NCBI RefSeq assembly: GCF_037023745.1
Contig: NZ_CP146101.1
Span: forward strand, 2,720,001 to 2,784,000
Length of the DNA: 64,000 bases
Reading direction: 5' to 3'
From: Streptomyces sp. SCSIO 30461
GTDB lineage: Bacteria; Actinomycetota; Actinomycetes; Streptomycetales; Streptomycetaceae
Of the stretch, positions 1 through 7,991 are shown one piece after another (position 1 is the stretch's first letter; the number at the start of each line of letters is the position of its first letter). A model generated the notes under the pieces. It made no database searches and had not been told where the DNA came from. It saw nothing but the letters and a program-made list of their open reading frames with translations. A program made the translations under genes and the position numbers.

Positions 1-465
1 CTTGGCCCTGGCCTTCTCCTCGTCACGCCGCCCGCCACCGAACACGGCGTCGAAGCGGTGCTGCTGGATGGCCTCGGTCAGCGGCACGGTCTGGAGCGGA
101 TTGCGTGTGCCGTCGGGGCGCTCGCGAAGCTTGCCCGCGTCGATGTAGTCCTGCACGGAGGCGACGTGGAGCCGCAGACCGTGTCGGGCGACCGTGCGGT
201 CGCGGTACTCGATGACCTCGGGGAAGTTGTGCCCGGTGTCCACGTGCAGCAGCGAGAACGGGACCGCGGCGGGCGCGAACGCCTTCAGCGCCAGATGCAG
301 CATCACGATGGAGTCCTTGCCGCCGGAGAAGAGGATCACCGGCCGCTCGAACTCACCCGCCACCTCGCGGAAGATGTGCACCCCCTCGGACTCCAGAGCG
401 TCCAGATGCGTCAGCGCGTACGGGCTGCCGGTGGCACCGCTCGCGATGTCGACACTCGTGGTCAT
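1..465 (-). CDS. cysD: Sulfate adenylyltransferase subunit 2 (CysD), 3' end outside the window
   Basis: CysD is the ATP-pyrophosphatase half of ATP sulfurylase. With the GTPase CysN it makes adenosine 5'-phosphosulfate (APS) from sulfate and ATP in the cytoplasm. The 155 visible residues carry the PP-loop 'LFSGGKDS' near residues 45-52, the downstream 'HVDTGHNFPE' block and a 'GGGRRDEEKARAK' stretch, as in full-length CysD. The C-terminal half lies beyond base 1. The ATG overlaps the cysC stop as ATGA, so the genes are translationally coupled. It is the last visible gene of the minus-strand sulfur operon; cysN is expected next. Confidence 0.95.
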   Translation of the reverse strand, partial: MTTSVDIASGATGSPYALTHLDALESEGVHIFREVAGEFERPVILFSGGKDSIVMLHLALKAFAPAAVPFSLLHVDTGHNFPEVIEYRDRTVARHGLRLHVASVQDYIDAGKLRERPDGTRNPLQTVPLTEAIQQHRFDAVFGGGRRDEEKARAK

Positions 466-1046
466 GCCAGTCCCTTCTCGGTCAGCAGTGCGTAGAGCGC
501 CGCGGCGGATTCCTCGACCGTCTGGGTGTGCGACTCGATCCGCAGGTCCGGGGACTCCGGCGCCTCGTACGGGTCGTCCACCCCGGTGAGACCACTGATC
601 TCACCCGCCGCCTGCTTGGCGTACAGGCCCTTCACGTCGCGTACCGAGCACACCTCCACCGGAGTCGCGACATGCACCTCGACATAGGGCGTGCCCTCGG
701 CGTCGTGGCGCTTGCGGACGGACTCGCGGCTGTCGGCGTACGGAGCGATCACCGGCACCAGGACCTGCACACCGTTCGACGCGAGGAGCTCGGCGACAAA
801 GCCGATGCGCTGCACGTTGGTGTGCCGGTCCTCGCGGTTGAAGCCCAGGCCCGCGGAGAGGAACTCGCGGATCTCGTCGCCGTCGAGCACCTCGACACAT
901 CGCCCGTCCGCGCGCAGCCGGTCCGCCAGCGCGAACGCGATCGTGGTCTTGCCCGCGCTCGGCAGCCCGGTGAGCCAGATGGTGGCCCCAGTCACGTGCT
1001 TCTCCTGTTGGTCGTCGGCCGTCGTTGTCGTTCCGGTCGCATTCAT
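462..1046 (-). CDS. cysC: Adenylylsulfate kinase (CysC)
   Basis: APS kinase phosphorylates APS to PAPS. The 194-residue protein has a P-loop 'GLPSAGKTT' at residues 27-35, then the family's 'DGDEIREFLSAGLGF' and 'GLYAKQAAGEISGLTG' blocks, and is of normal length. The ATG is chosen because it overlaps the cysH stop by one base (TGATG); the open frame continues further upstream without family similarity. The stop overlaps the cysD start (ATGA). Because CysH here has iron-sulfur APS-reductase motifs, PAPS from CysC may serve sulfotransferases rather than reduction; that is inference. Confidence 0.95.
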   Translation of the reverse strand: MNATGTTTTADDQQEKHVTGATIWLTGLPSAGKTTIAFALADRLRADGRCVEVLDGDEIREFLSAGLGFNREDRHTNVQRIGFVAELLASNGVQVLVPVIAPYADSRESVRKRHDAEGTPYVEVHVATPVEVCSVRDVKGLYAKQAAGEISGLTGVDDPYEAPESPDLRIESHTQTVEESAAALYALLTEKGLA

Positions 1047-1756
1047 CAGCCGTGCAGCCCGCACTCGGTCTTGCCGCGGCCCGCCCAGCGGCCGGCCCTG
1101 GCGTCCTCGCCCTCCAGTACGCGGCGGGTGCAGGGGGCGCAGCCGACGGAGGCGTAACCGTCCATCAGCAGCGGGTTGGTGAGGACCCCGTGCTCGGCGA
1201 CATAAGCGTCCACGTCGTCCTGTGTCCAGCGGGCGATGGGGGACACCTTCACCTTGCGGCGCCTCTCGTCCCAGCCGACGACCGGGGTGTTCGCCCGGGT
1301 CGGGGACTCGTCCCGGCGCAGTCCGGTCGCCCACGCGTCGTATCCGGTCAGGCCCTCCTCAAGCGGCTTGACCTTGCGCAGCGCACAGCACAGGTCGGGG
1401 TCGCGGTCGTGCAGCCGCGGGCCGTGCTCCGCGTCCTGCTCGGCCACCGTCAGGCGCGGGGTGAGGGTGATGACGTTGACGTCCATCACGGCGGCCACGG
1501 CGTCCCGGGTACCGATGGTCTCCTCGAAGTGGTAGCCGGTGTCCAGGAAGACCACATCGACTCCGGGCCTGGCCCGCGCGGCGAGATGCGCGACGACCGC
1601 GTCCTCCATGGAGGAGGTGACGCAGAAGCGCGGACCGAAGGTCTCCGCCGCCCAGGTCAGGATCTCCGGGGCGGAGGCGTCTTCGAGGTCCCGGCCGGCC
1701 TGCTCGGCGATGGCCTTGAGCTCTTCCTCGGTGCCGACCGTCTCGGCCGTCGTCAT
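1046..1756 (-). CDS. cysH: APS reductase, iron-sulfur type (CysH)
   Basis: This enzyme reduces adenylyl sulfate to sulfite in the cytoplasm with thioredoxin-type electrons. The 236-residue protein has a Cys-Cys pair at 123-124 ('DLCCALRK') and a CxxC at 206-209 ('CAPC'). Together these form the [4Fe-4S] ligand set that separates APS reductases from cluster-free PAPS reductases. The C-terminal 'ECGLH' holds the catalytic cysteine at 232. The ATG overlaps the stop of the upstream small zinc protein (ATGA). The frame stays open upstream of this ATG but shows no family similarity. The gene sits between sulfite reductase and cysC in one operon. Confidence 0.95.
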   Translation of the reverse strand: MTTAETVGTEEELKAIAEQAGRDLEDASAPEILTWAAETFGPRFCVTSSMEDAVVAHLAARARPGVDVVFLDTGYHFEETIGTRDAVAAVMDVNVITLTPRLTVAEQDAEHGPRLHDRDPDLCCALRKVKPLEEGLTGYDAWATGLRRDESPTRANTPVVGWDERRRKVKVSPIARWTQDDVDAYVAEHGVLTNPLLMDGYASVGCAPCTRRVLEGEDARAGRWAGRGKTECGLHG

Positions 1757-1980
1757 ATCCCGTCCCCTCCCGTGTGGTCCGCCCGGGTCTGCCGCACGCC
1801 CCGGGCGAGCAGCCCGAGGAACTTCAGCCGGAAGGCCCGGTTGCATGCCGCGCACTCCCAGGCTCCTCCCCCGTGACCTCCGCTTCGCTTCGTGTGGGGG
1901 GACCCCCCTCCCTCCTCGCTCGGACGCAGGTCCTCGTCACCGCAGTAGGGGCAGTAGAAGGGGGCGGCGCGCTCGCTCAT
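1753..1980 (-). CDS. Small zinc-finger-like protein of the sulfur operon
   Basis: A 75-residue protein with two CxxC pairs ('YCPYCGDE' near the N-terminus and 'ECAACNRAF' mid-protein) that could bind zinc. Small proteins of this kind commonly lie between sulfite reductase and cysH in Streptomyces; their role is unknown to me. Start and stop both overlap the neighbours by ATGA, which strongly supports a real coupled gene. The segment between the CxxC pairs is glycine-rich and is encoded by a G-run/C-run hairpin element that looks inserted. Rubredoxin-like electron transfer to the reductases is possible but unproven. Confidence 0.75.
   Translation of the reverse strand: MSERAAPFYCPYCGDEDLRPSEEGGGSPHTKRSGGHGGGAWECAACNRAFRLKFLGLLARGVRQTRADHTGGDGI
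1864..1921. repeat. G/C-run hairpin element inside the small zinc-protein gene
   Basis: Runs of five or six C and G flank a 'CTTCGCTTCG' core, which can fold into a strong hairpin. The composition differs from the codon pattern around it and encodes the Gly/Ser/His-rich linker between the two CxxC motifs. A related pattern (GTGGGGG, CACCTCCC, GGGGGGAG) occurs near 19279-19314. From memory, such elements are scattered through Streptomyces genomes, usually between genes. Confidence 0.45.
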
Positions 1981-3674
1981 GAGAGGGCCTCCTCGCCGGC
2001 ACGGGCCACCCAGGCGGCGAAGCGCTCGCCGTCCTCGCGCTGCTCCTGGAAGCGGCGCAGCACGCGCTCGACGTAGTCGGGCAGCTCGGCCGACGTGACC
2101 TTCAGCCCCCGGACCTTGCGTCCGAAGCCGGCCTCCAGGCCCAGCGCGCCGCCGAGGTGCACCTGGAAACCCTCTACCTGGTTGCCGTTGTCGTCCAGCA
2201 CCAACTGCCCCTTGAGACCGATGTCCGCCACCTGGATACGGGCGCACGCGTTCGGGCAGCCGTTGATGTTGATGGTGATCGGCACGTCGAAGTCGGGGAT
2301 ACGGCGTTCGAGTTCGTCGATCAGCGAGGCGCCGCGCGCCTTGGTCTCGACAATGGCCAGCTTGCAGAACTCGATGCCGGTGCAGGCCATCGTGCCGCGC
2401 CGGAACGGGGAGGGCGTGACCCGCAGGTCGAGCGCCTCGAGCCCGGCGACAAGCGACTGCAGGTGCGGCTCGTCCACATCGAGCACCAGCATCTTCTGCT
2501 CGGCCGTGGTGCGCAGCCGGCCGGAGCCATGCCGCTCGGCCAGTTCGGCGATCTTGGTGAGTGTGGTGCCGTCGACCCGGCCGACGCGCGGTGCGAAACC
2601 GACGTAGTAGCGGCCGTCAAGCTGCCGGTGCACACCGACGTGGTCACGCCACTGCTGTACGGGTTGCTCGGGTGCCGGGCCGTCCAGCAGCTCGCGCTTG
2701 AGGTACTCGTCCTCCAACACCTGGCGGAACTTCTCCGCACCCCAGTCCGCGACCAGGAACTTCAGCCTGGCGCGGGTGCGCAGCCGACGGTAGCCGTAGT
2801 CGCGGAAGATCGAGATGACGCCCTCGTAGACATCCGGGACCTCGTCCAGCGGCACCCAGGCGCCCAGCCGCACACCGATCTTGGGGTTGGTGGACAGTCC
2901 GCCGCCTACCCAGAGGTCGAATCCGGGGCCGTGCTCGGGGTGGTTCACACCGACGAACGCGATGTCGTTGATCTCATGGGCCACATCGAGCAGCGGGGAG
3001 CCCGAGATCGCGGACTTGAACTTGCGGGGCAGGTTGGAGAAGTCCTTGTTGCCGACGATGCGGCGCTGGATCTCGTCGATGGCGGGGGTGCCGTCGATGA
3101 TCTCGTCCTCGGCGATGCCCGCCACCGGTGAGCCGAGGATGACGCGCGGGGTGTCGCCGCAGGCCTCTGTGGTCGACAGGCCGACGGCCTCCAGCCGGTG
3201 CCAGATCTCGGGCACGTCCTCGATCCGGATCCAGTGGTACTGCACGTTCTGCCGGTCGGTGATGTCGGCCGTGCCGCGGGCGAACTCCTCGGAGATCTCG
3301 CCGATCACCCGTAGTTGCTGGGTGGTCAGCCGCCCGCCGTCGATCCGCACGCGCAGCATGAAGTACTCGTCGTCCAGCTCCTCCGGCTCCAGGATCGCGG
3401 TCTTGCCGCCGTCGATCCCGGGCTTGCGCTGGGTGTAGAGACCCCACCAGCGCATCCGGCCGCGCAGGTCGCTGGGGTCGATGGAGTCGAATCCGGCCTT
3501 GGAGTAGATCGTCTCAATGCGTGTCCGCACATTGAGACCGTCGTCGTCCTTCTTGAACTGCTCATTGCCGTTCAGCGGCGTGAAGTGGCCAACGGCCCAC
3601 TGCCCTTCGCCGCGGTGGCGACCGGCCTTGCGGCGGGGCGTGGCGGTGGCGGGCTTCTCGGGGGTGGCGGCCAT
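1977..3674 (-). CDS. sir: Ferredoxin-type sulfite reductase (nitrite/sulfite reductase family)
   Basis: Siroheme/[4Fe-4S] enzyme that reduces sulfite to sulfide with ferredoxin electrons. The 565-residue protein has the coupled-cluster cysteines in 'CTGIEFC' (431, 437) and 'NGCPNAC' (473, 477). Tyr80 ('WWGLYTQRK') and Cys172 ('TTEACGD') match the cross-linked Tyr-Cys pair known from the Mycobacterium tuberculosis enzyme, at a constant offset of 11. With cysH, cysC and cysD downstream, a sulfite role is far more likely than a nitrite one. The ATG follows 'GAAGGA' by about 9 nt. A leader-peptide ORF lies about 125 bp upstream, pointing to cysteine-linked attenuation. Its stop overlaps the next start (ATGA). 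Confidence 0.95.
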   Translation of the reverse strand: MAATPEKPATATPRRKAGRHRGEGQWAVGHFTPLNGNEQFKKDDDGLNVRTRIETIYSKAGFDSIDPSDLRGRMRWWGLYTQRKPGIDGGKTAILEPEELDDEYFMLRVRIDGGRLTTQQLRVIGEISEEFARGTADITDRQNVQYHWIRIEDVPEIWHRLEAVGLSTTEACGDTPRVILGSPVAGIAEDEIIDGTPAIDEIQRRIVGNKDFSNLPRKFKSAISGSPLLDVAHEINDIAFVGVNHPEHGPGFDLWVGGGLSTNPKIGVRLGAWVPLDEVPDVYEGVISIFRDYGYRRLRTRARLKFLVADWGAEKFRQVLEDEYLKRELLDGPAPEQPVQQWRDHVGVHRQLDGRYYVGFAPRVGRVDGTTLTKIAELAERHGSGRLRTTAEQKMLVLDVDEPHLQSLVAGLEALDLRVTPSPFRRGTMACTGIEFCKLAIVETKARGASLIDELERRIPDFDVPITININGCPNACARIQVADIGLKGQLVLDDNGNQVEGFQVHLGGALGLEAGFGRKVRGLKVTSAELPDYVERVLRRFQEQREDGERFAAWVARAGEEALS

Positions 3675-3744
3675 GACGATACGTCCTTCGGGACTGCGGG
3701 AGGGCGGCTCTGACCTGCGCTCGGGCAACACCGACCAGGGTGTG

Positions 3745-3758
3745 GCGCAGCGCTGCGC
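3745..3758. promoter_or_regulatory. 14-bp perfect palindrome in the sulfite reductase 5' leader
   Basis: The sequence GCGCAGCGCTGCGC is fully self-complementary. It lies between the end of the leader-peptide ORF and the sulfite reductase start. It could be an operator, or a hairpin that competes with ribosomes in an attenuation mechanism. No U-run follows, so a simple intrinsic terminator is not evident. Confidence 0.4.
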
Positions 3759-3799
3759 AGGAAGCGGGGATATCTCGGGATCGCGGCGGTGCTGGGTCG

Positions 3800-3883
3800 T
3801 CAGCGCGCCGGACACATGGCGCTGGACATGCGGCCGAGATCGACGTGCCGCCGACTCACCAAGGCAATTCCAGCTCGAGACAT
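3800..3883 (-). CDS. Cysteine-containing leader peptide of the sulfur operon
   Basis: A 27-residue ORF with the 'RRHVDLGR' core and a C-terminal 'SSAMCPAR', ending in TGA. This pattern (an RRHVDL core followed by cysteine near the end) marks actinobacterial leader peptides found before sulfur-assimilation genes. In mycobacteria, comparable cysteine-encoding short ORFs act as cysteine-responsive attenuators. No ribosome-binding site precedes the ATG, which fits leaderless or near-leaderless translation. It lies in the transcribed leader of the sulfite reductase operon. The single Cys codon here is weaker than the mycobacterial poly-Cys runs, so the sensing mode may differ. Confidence 0.8.
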   Translation of the reverse strand: MSRAGIALVSRRHVDLGRMSSAMCPAR

Positions 3884-3925
3884 GACGGAAGCGTGGCACG
3901 CTGCTTTGGAACCAGTCCACCGTTA

Positions 3926-3938
3926 TCCATAATATGGA
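3926..3938. promoter_or_regulatory. Palindrome upstream of the sulfur operon leader
   Basis: Arms TCCATA and TATGGA around one A form an AT-rich 13-bp palindrome, conspicuous in this GC-rich DNA. It lies about 45 bp upstream of the leader-peptide ATG. On the minus strand it contains TATTAT, a plausible -10 element, so a repressor here could block the promoter. I cannot name the regulator. Confidence 0.5.
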
Positions 3939-4089
3939 CATCACTGTCCCGCATCGCGAGACAGTGTGTCCCGGGTCACCCAGCCGGGACAGCCCGCCCT
4001 CCCGGTGAGCCGCGCCGCGCGCCGCCTCCAGGGAGCCTCAGCGGCCCTGGCGGCCTCGTCCCGGTGCCGCCAGGGACGCCACCGGGTTC

Positions 4090-4662
4090 TCAGGCGTCCG
4101 TGGCGGCGCCGGGCCAAGGTCCGGGCATCGCGACATCGGGCTCTTCCGCGACCTTGGTGTCGAACAGCGCGAAGCCGCGACGCGTGTAGTTGTCCATCGC
4201 GTGCCGGCCGTCCTCGGAGCAGGTGTGCAGCCAGACCCGCTTCGTCGGCGCGAGCCCCGGCCAGCGGTCCGCCAGGTCCCAGGCGCGTGCCGTGCCGTAT
4301 GCCAGCAGGTGGCCGCCGATCCGCCTCCCCCGGAATGCCGGGATCAGCCCGAAGTAGACGATCTCCACCACACCCTCGCCCTGGGCCTCCAGCTCGATGT
4401 ACCCCGCGGGCGTCCCCTTCTCGTACGCCACCCAGGTCTCGACCCCCGGCCTGCGGAGCATCTCGTCCCATTGCGCGTACGTCAGTCCGAGCCGGTCGGT
4501 CCAGCGGATGTCCCCGCCGACCGCCGTGTAGAGGTAGCGGCTGAACTCGGGCGACGGCACCTCCGCCCGGACGATCCGTACATCGGCGCCGGGCTCGGCT
4601 GCCGGTCGGAGGTCGTCGGGAGAGGTCTGCTCCAGGGACCAGGTGGTCACGGTGATGCTCAT
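4090..4662 (-). CDS. GNAT family N-acetyltransferase
   Basis: A 190-residue acetyltransferase. The GNAT core is visible: a 'WVAYEKGTPAGYIEL' beta strand, the acetyl-CoA binding 'PAFRGRRIGGHLL' (R/QxxGxG/A type, near residues 115-127) and a late 'NYTRRGFALFDT' motif typical of the final strands. The substrate cannot be inferred. The ATG gives the family's normal N-terminus; the open frame extends 12 codons further upstream. It is the same strand as, but about 200 bp downstream from, the sulfur promoter region, so it is probably a separate unit. Confidence 0.85.
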   Translation of the reverse strand: MSITVTTWSLEQTSPDDLRPAAEPGADVRIVRAEVPSPEFSRYLYTAVGGDIRWTDRLGLTYAQWDEMLRRPGVETWVAYEKGTPAGYIELEAQGEGVVEIVYFGLIPAFRGRRIGGHLLAYGTARAWDLADRWPGLAPTKRVWLHTCSEDGRHAMDNYTRRGFALFDTKVAEEPDVAMPGPWPGAATDA

Positions 4663-4739
4663 GACCGCCAGGGAACCACGCCGCGGCCCGGGGTCCAAAC
4701 GGCTCCGAACGCCTCCGGGGCGGGCCGGCGGGCCGTCGG

Positions 4740-5996
4740 CTACGCGGGCGCCTGCCGCCGCTCCCCGGCGACCGCGGGCGCCGACGAGTGCGGCAGCAGG
4801 TCGGCCGGGTTCACGGGGCGCACCACTTCCACCTGTACGCCCTCGTCGAAGCGGTACGGGCGGTGTGCCAGCACCCCCGACAGAGTCCTCCGCACCCGTG
4901 ACATCTCGGCGCGAACCGTCACCGTGCGTGTCGGGTCGCCGAACACGTCCGCCGCCAGCTGCGCCGCCGTGCGCCCGTGCCGGTGGGTGGCCAGCACGAA
5001 CAGCAGCTCGGCATGGCGTGGGCTGAGTTCTTGTGCCCAGCTCCCGGCAGGCCCGCTGACCTCGACCGTCCAGCGGCGCGGGCGGCTCAGATCCAGCACC
5101 ACCCGGCTCACCGGCTCATCATCCGGTCCGGGCTCCGTCGTGTCGGGTCGCACCAGCCAGCCGCCGGGGAGCGGTTCGACGGTGCACATGCCGAGTGAGG
5201 GCAACCAGACCCGCCCGGCCCGGAACGACTTGGGCAGCGGCAGCCGGTCCAGCGGCGCCATTCCGGTCACCGCCGCCGTCCAACCGTGCGGATCGACGGC
5301 CAGTGCCCGGCCCGACAACCGGCACAGGATCGGAGCGGCCACCGAACGCAGCCGCTCGACGGTCCGCAGATGTCTCTCTCTGAGCTCCGCCTCGGCCAGC
5401 CGGGTCACGGAGTCGACCAGGGCGAGCGTCGCGGGATGGAAGGTGGAGGCGGGGCCGCTCACATCCACGATGCCCAGCAGCTGCCCGTCGCGTGGGTCGT
5501 GCACCGGCGCCGCCGCACACGTCCAGTTGTGCAGGGTCCGTACGAAGTGTTCGGCGGAGTGGACCTGCACCGGGCGCTGCGCGGCGAGCGCGGTTCCGAT
5601 GGCGTTGGTGCCCGTGCAGTCCTCGCTCCACGCCGCGCCCTCCTCCAGGCAGATGGCGTCGGCCCGGCGGATCACGCCAGCGTTGCCCGCCCGCCACAGC
5701 ACCCGCCCCTGGGCGTCCGTCACCACCATGATCTGCACGGACGCGTCGGCGATCGAAACCAGGCCCCCGCTCAGGGTCTCCATGGTCTCCCCGAGCGCCG
5801 TCGCCCGGCGCCGGTGCTCCAGTTCGTCCCGCGCGAGAAGCACACTGCTGGTGTCCCGGTCGGGGTCGAGGCCCAGCCGGAACATCCGCCGCCAGGAGGC
5901 GTCGATGACCGGGCGTGGTGCGATCGGCGGGCGCCGGCCGTCCAGTATCGCGGCGCGCACCTGATGGAGCAGCCGGGTCGCGTGCGCGGCGTCCAT
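4740..5996 (-). CDS. GAF-domain transcriptional regulator
   Basis: A 418-residue regulator: an N-terminal segment ('ASWRRMFRLGLDPD') and GAF sensor ('SEDCTGTNAIGTAL', 'VRTLHNWTCAAAPV'), as in AcoR-type activators, then a C-terminal winged-helix region ('ELSPRHAELLFVLATH', 'VTVRAEMSRVRRTL'). The sigma-54 AAA domain of true AcoR is absent, as usual in Streptomyces homologues, which often sit beside alcohol or aldehyde dehydrogenase genes; none is adjacent here. The ATG lacks a ribosome-binding site. A TTG at 6035 in the same frame sits 6 nt after AAGGGGGG and is a credible alternative start adding 13 residues. Phased repeats lie upstream. Confidence 0.85.
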   Translation of the reverse strand: MDAAHATRLLHQVRAAILDGRRPPIAPRPVIDASWRRMFRLGLDPDRDTSSVLLARDELEHRRRATALGETMETLSGGLVSIADASVQIMVVTDAQGRVLWRAGNAGVIRRADAICLEEGAAWSEDCTGTNAIGTALAAQRPVQVHSAEHFVRTLHNWTCAAAPVHDPRDGQLLGIVDVSGPASTFHPATLALVDSVTRLAEAELRERHLRTVERLRSVAAPILCRLSGRALAVDPHGWTAAVTGMAPLDRLPLPKSFRAGRVWLPSLGMCTVEPLPGGWLVRPDTTEPGPDDEPVSRVVLDLSRPRRWTVEVSGPAGSWAQELSPRHAELLFVLATHRHGRTAAQLAADVFGDPTRTVTVRAEMSRVRRTLSGVLAHRPYRFDEGVQVEVVRPVNPADLLPHSSAPAVAGERRQAPA

Positions 5997-6120
5997 GGTG
6001 GCGAGCCGGGTGATGTCGAGAGCCGAGTTCCGCAATGCCAACCCCCCTTTGGAGCCCGTCCCTTCAGGGGCTATCCTGCCGTTCGCGCCCCGGCCCGGAG
6101 ACCCGCTTCGCATATCTTCC

Positions 6121-6150
6121 GCAACTGTCTGCAACCATCTGCAACTCTGG
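6121..6150. promoter_or_regulatory. Three 10-bp direct repeats upstream of the GAF regulator
   Basis: GCAAC recurs exactly every 10 bp at 6121, 6131 and 6141 (GCAACTGTCT, GCAACCATCT, GCAACTCTGG). On the minus strand this reads as GTTGC repeats on one helix face, ending just upstream of GATATG (6110-6115), a possible -10 element for the regulator gene. The layout suits an activator or autoregulator contacting RNA polymerase. The rest of the roughly 300-bp gap shows nothing else I can name. Confidence 0.5.
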
Positions 6151-6309
6151 TGGCCCGCTGTCCCATGCGTGAGGGTGACGTGCGCAGGGGGTGGTGCCGT
6201 GTCGGCGCAGCACCACCCTCGGCTTGGTGAGACCTGCCCGGGCGAGTGCCGCGGACACCGGACCACTCGCGAAAACTGGAACATCCGCGAATATCGGACC
6301 ACCGGCGTA

Positions 6310-7974
6310 TCAGGAACGGACCCGGGCGCGATCCACCACCGCCGCCAGATCGAGTCCATGCGGCAGCGTGCCGAACGCCGCACCCCAATCCCCACCCAGC
6401 CGTGAGGCGCAGAACGCGTCCGCCACCTCCGGCGGCGCCCAGCGCACCAGCAGTGCGCCCTGGAGCACCAGTGCCATCCGCTCCACCAGGCGCCGTGCCC
6501 GTACCTCGGCCGTCTCAAGATCGGCCAGCTCCGTCAACATCCCCTTGATCGCTGCGTCCAGCCGGTGGTCGGCGCCCCGCGCCCGCCCGATTTCCCGCAG
6601 ATACGCGTCCAGCGCGCCGGGCTCACGACGCAGCGCTCGCAGCACGTCCAGCGCCTGGACATTGCCCGAGCCCTCCCAGATCGAGTTCAGCGGGGACTCG
6701 CGCAGCAGCCGCGGCATCCCGGACTCCTCCACGTAGCCGTTGCCGCCCAGGCACTCCAGGGCCTCGGCCGTGAGCGGAGTGCAGCGCTTGGTGACCCAGT
6801 ACTTGGCGGCGGGTACCGCGATCCTCAGCAGCGCGCGCTCGGCCGCGTTCCCTCCGTCGGCTGCTTCCGCCGCCGCCGCGAGCCGCATCCCCAGCACCGT
6901 CGCCGCCTCCGACTCAAGAGCGATATCGGCCAGCACATTGCGCATCAGCGGCTTGTCGATCAGCTTGCCGCCGAAGGCGCCGCGGTGCGCGCAGTGGTGC
7001 ACGGCCTGCGCCACCGCCTGCCGCATGAGCGCCGCCGAACCGATGACGCAGTCCAACCTGGTCGCCGCCACCATCTCGATGATGGTGCGCACCCCGCGCC
7101 CCTCGCCGCCGACCCGCCTGGCCCAGGTCCCGTCGAACTCGACCTCGGCCGAGGCGTTCGACCGGTTGCCCAACTTGTCCTTGAGCCGCTGGACGCGGAA
7201 CACGTTCCGGGTACCGTCATCCAGCACCCGAGGCACCAGAAAGCACGTCAGGCCCCCCGGCCCACCTCGGCACTCCGCTTGCGCGAGCACCAGGAAGGCG
7301 TCGCTCATCGGCGCCGAGCAGAACCACTTGTGTCCCGTCAGTTCGTACTCGCCGTCAGCGGCCAGCCCCCGCGCCCTCGTGGTGTTCGCCCGGACATCGC
7401 TGCCGCCCTGCTTCTCCGTCATGGCCATTCCGAAGAGGACCCCGGCCTTCTCGGCGGGCCGACGCAGGCCCTCCTCGTACGTCCGGGAGGTCAGCAGGGG
7501 CTCCCACCGCGCGGCGAGCTCCGGATCGGAGCGCAGCGCGGGCACCGCGGCGTGGGTCATGGACACCGGGCAGCCCTGGCCGTCCACCTGCGACCACACC
7601 AGGAATCCGGCCGCACGCCGTACGTGACCTCCGGGCCGCCCCCAGGCGGCGGTGAGCCCCGACGACACCGCCTTGCCCAGCAGCCGGTGCCAGGCCGGAT
7701 GGAACTCGACCTCGTCGATCCGGTTGCCGTAGCGGTCGTGGCTGCGCAGTACCGGAGGGTTCTCACCGGCCAGCTCGCCCCACCGCTGCGCCTGCGACGA
7801 ACCGGCCGTCCGACCCAGCAGTTCCAGGTCCTGCCGCACCTCGCCGACGGTATCGGCCGGCAGGTGCGCGAGATGCCGCTCCACCGCCTCGGCCAGGGCG
7901 CGGTCCGAGCTGAAGACGTCGTACCCCACCAGGGGCGGAGCCTGGTTGGTCACGGTGCGGGTGCTGGTCGCCAT
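6310..7974 (-). CDS. AidB-like acyl-CoA dehydrogenase
   Basis: A 554-residue flavoprotein of the acyl-CoA dehydrogenase superfamily. The length, 'MAMTEKQGGSDVRANTT' flavin-binding block, 'HKWFCSAPMSDAFL', 'LKDKLGNRSNASAEVEF' and 'LGGNGYVEESGMPRLLRE' match the AidB branch (adaptive response to alkylation, isovaleryl-CoA dehydrogenase-like) rather than the roughly 380-residue beta-oxidation enzymes. Likely FAD-dependent; the natural substrate of AidB proteins is unresolved. The ATG is only 17 bp from the divergent YihY start, so the promoters must overlap or lie inside the opposite coding sequence. Confidence 0.92.
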   Translation of the reverse strand: MATSTRTVTNQAPPLVGYDVFSSDRALAEAVERHLAHLPADTVGEVRQDLELLGRTAGSSQAQRWGELAGENPPVLRSHDRYGNRIDEVEFHPAWHRLLGKAVSSGLTAAWGRPGGHVRRAAGFLVWSQVDGQGCPVSMTHAAVPALRSDPELAARWEPLLTSRTYEEGLRRPAEKAGVLFGMAMTEKQGGSDVRANTTRARGLAADGEYELTGHKWFCSAPMSDAFLVLAQAECRGGPGGLTCFLVPRVLDDGTRNVFRVQRLKDKLGNRSNASAEVEFDGTWARRVGGEGRGVRTIIEMVAATRLDCVIGSAALMRQAVAQAVHHCAHRGAFGGKLIDKPLMRNVLADIALESEAATVLGMRLAAAAEAADGGNAAERALLRIAVPAAKYWVTKRCTPLTAEALECLGGNGYVEESGMPRLLRESPLNSIWEGSGNVQALDVLRALRREPGALDAYLREIGRARGADHRLDAAIKGMLTELADLETAEVRARRLVERMALVLQGALLVRWAPPEVADAFCASRLGGDWGAAFGTLPHGLDLAAVVDRARVRS

Positions 7975-7991
7975 GCCGATACGGTAAGGAG

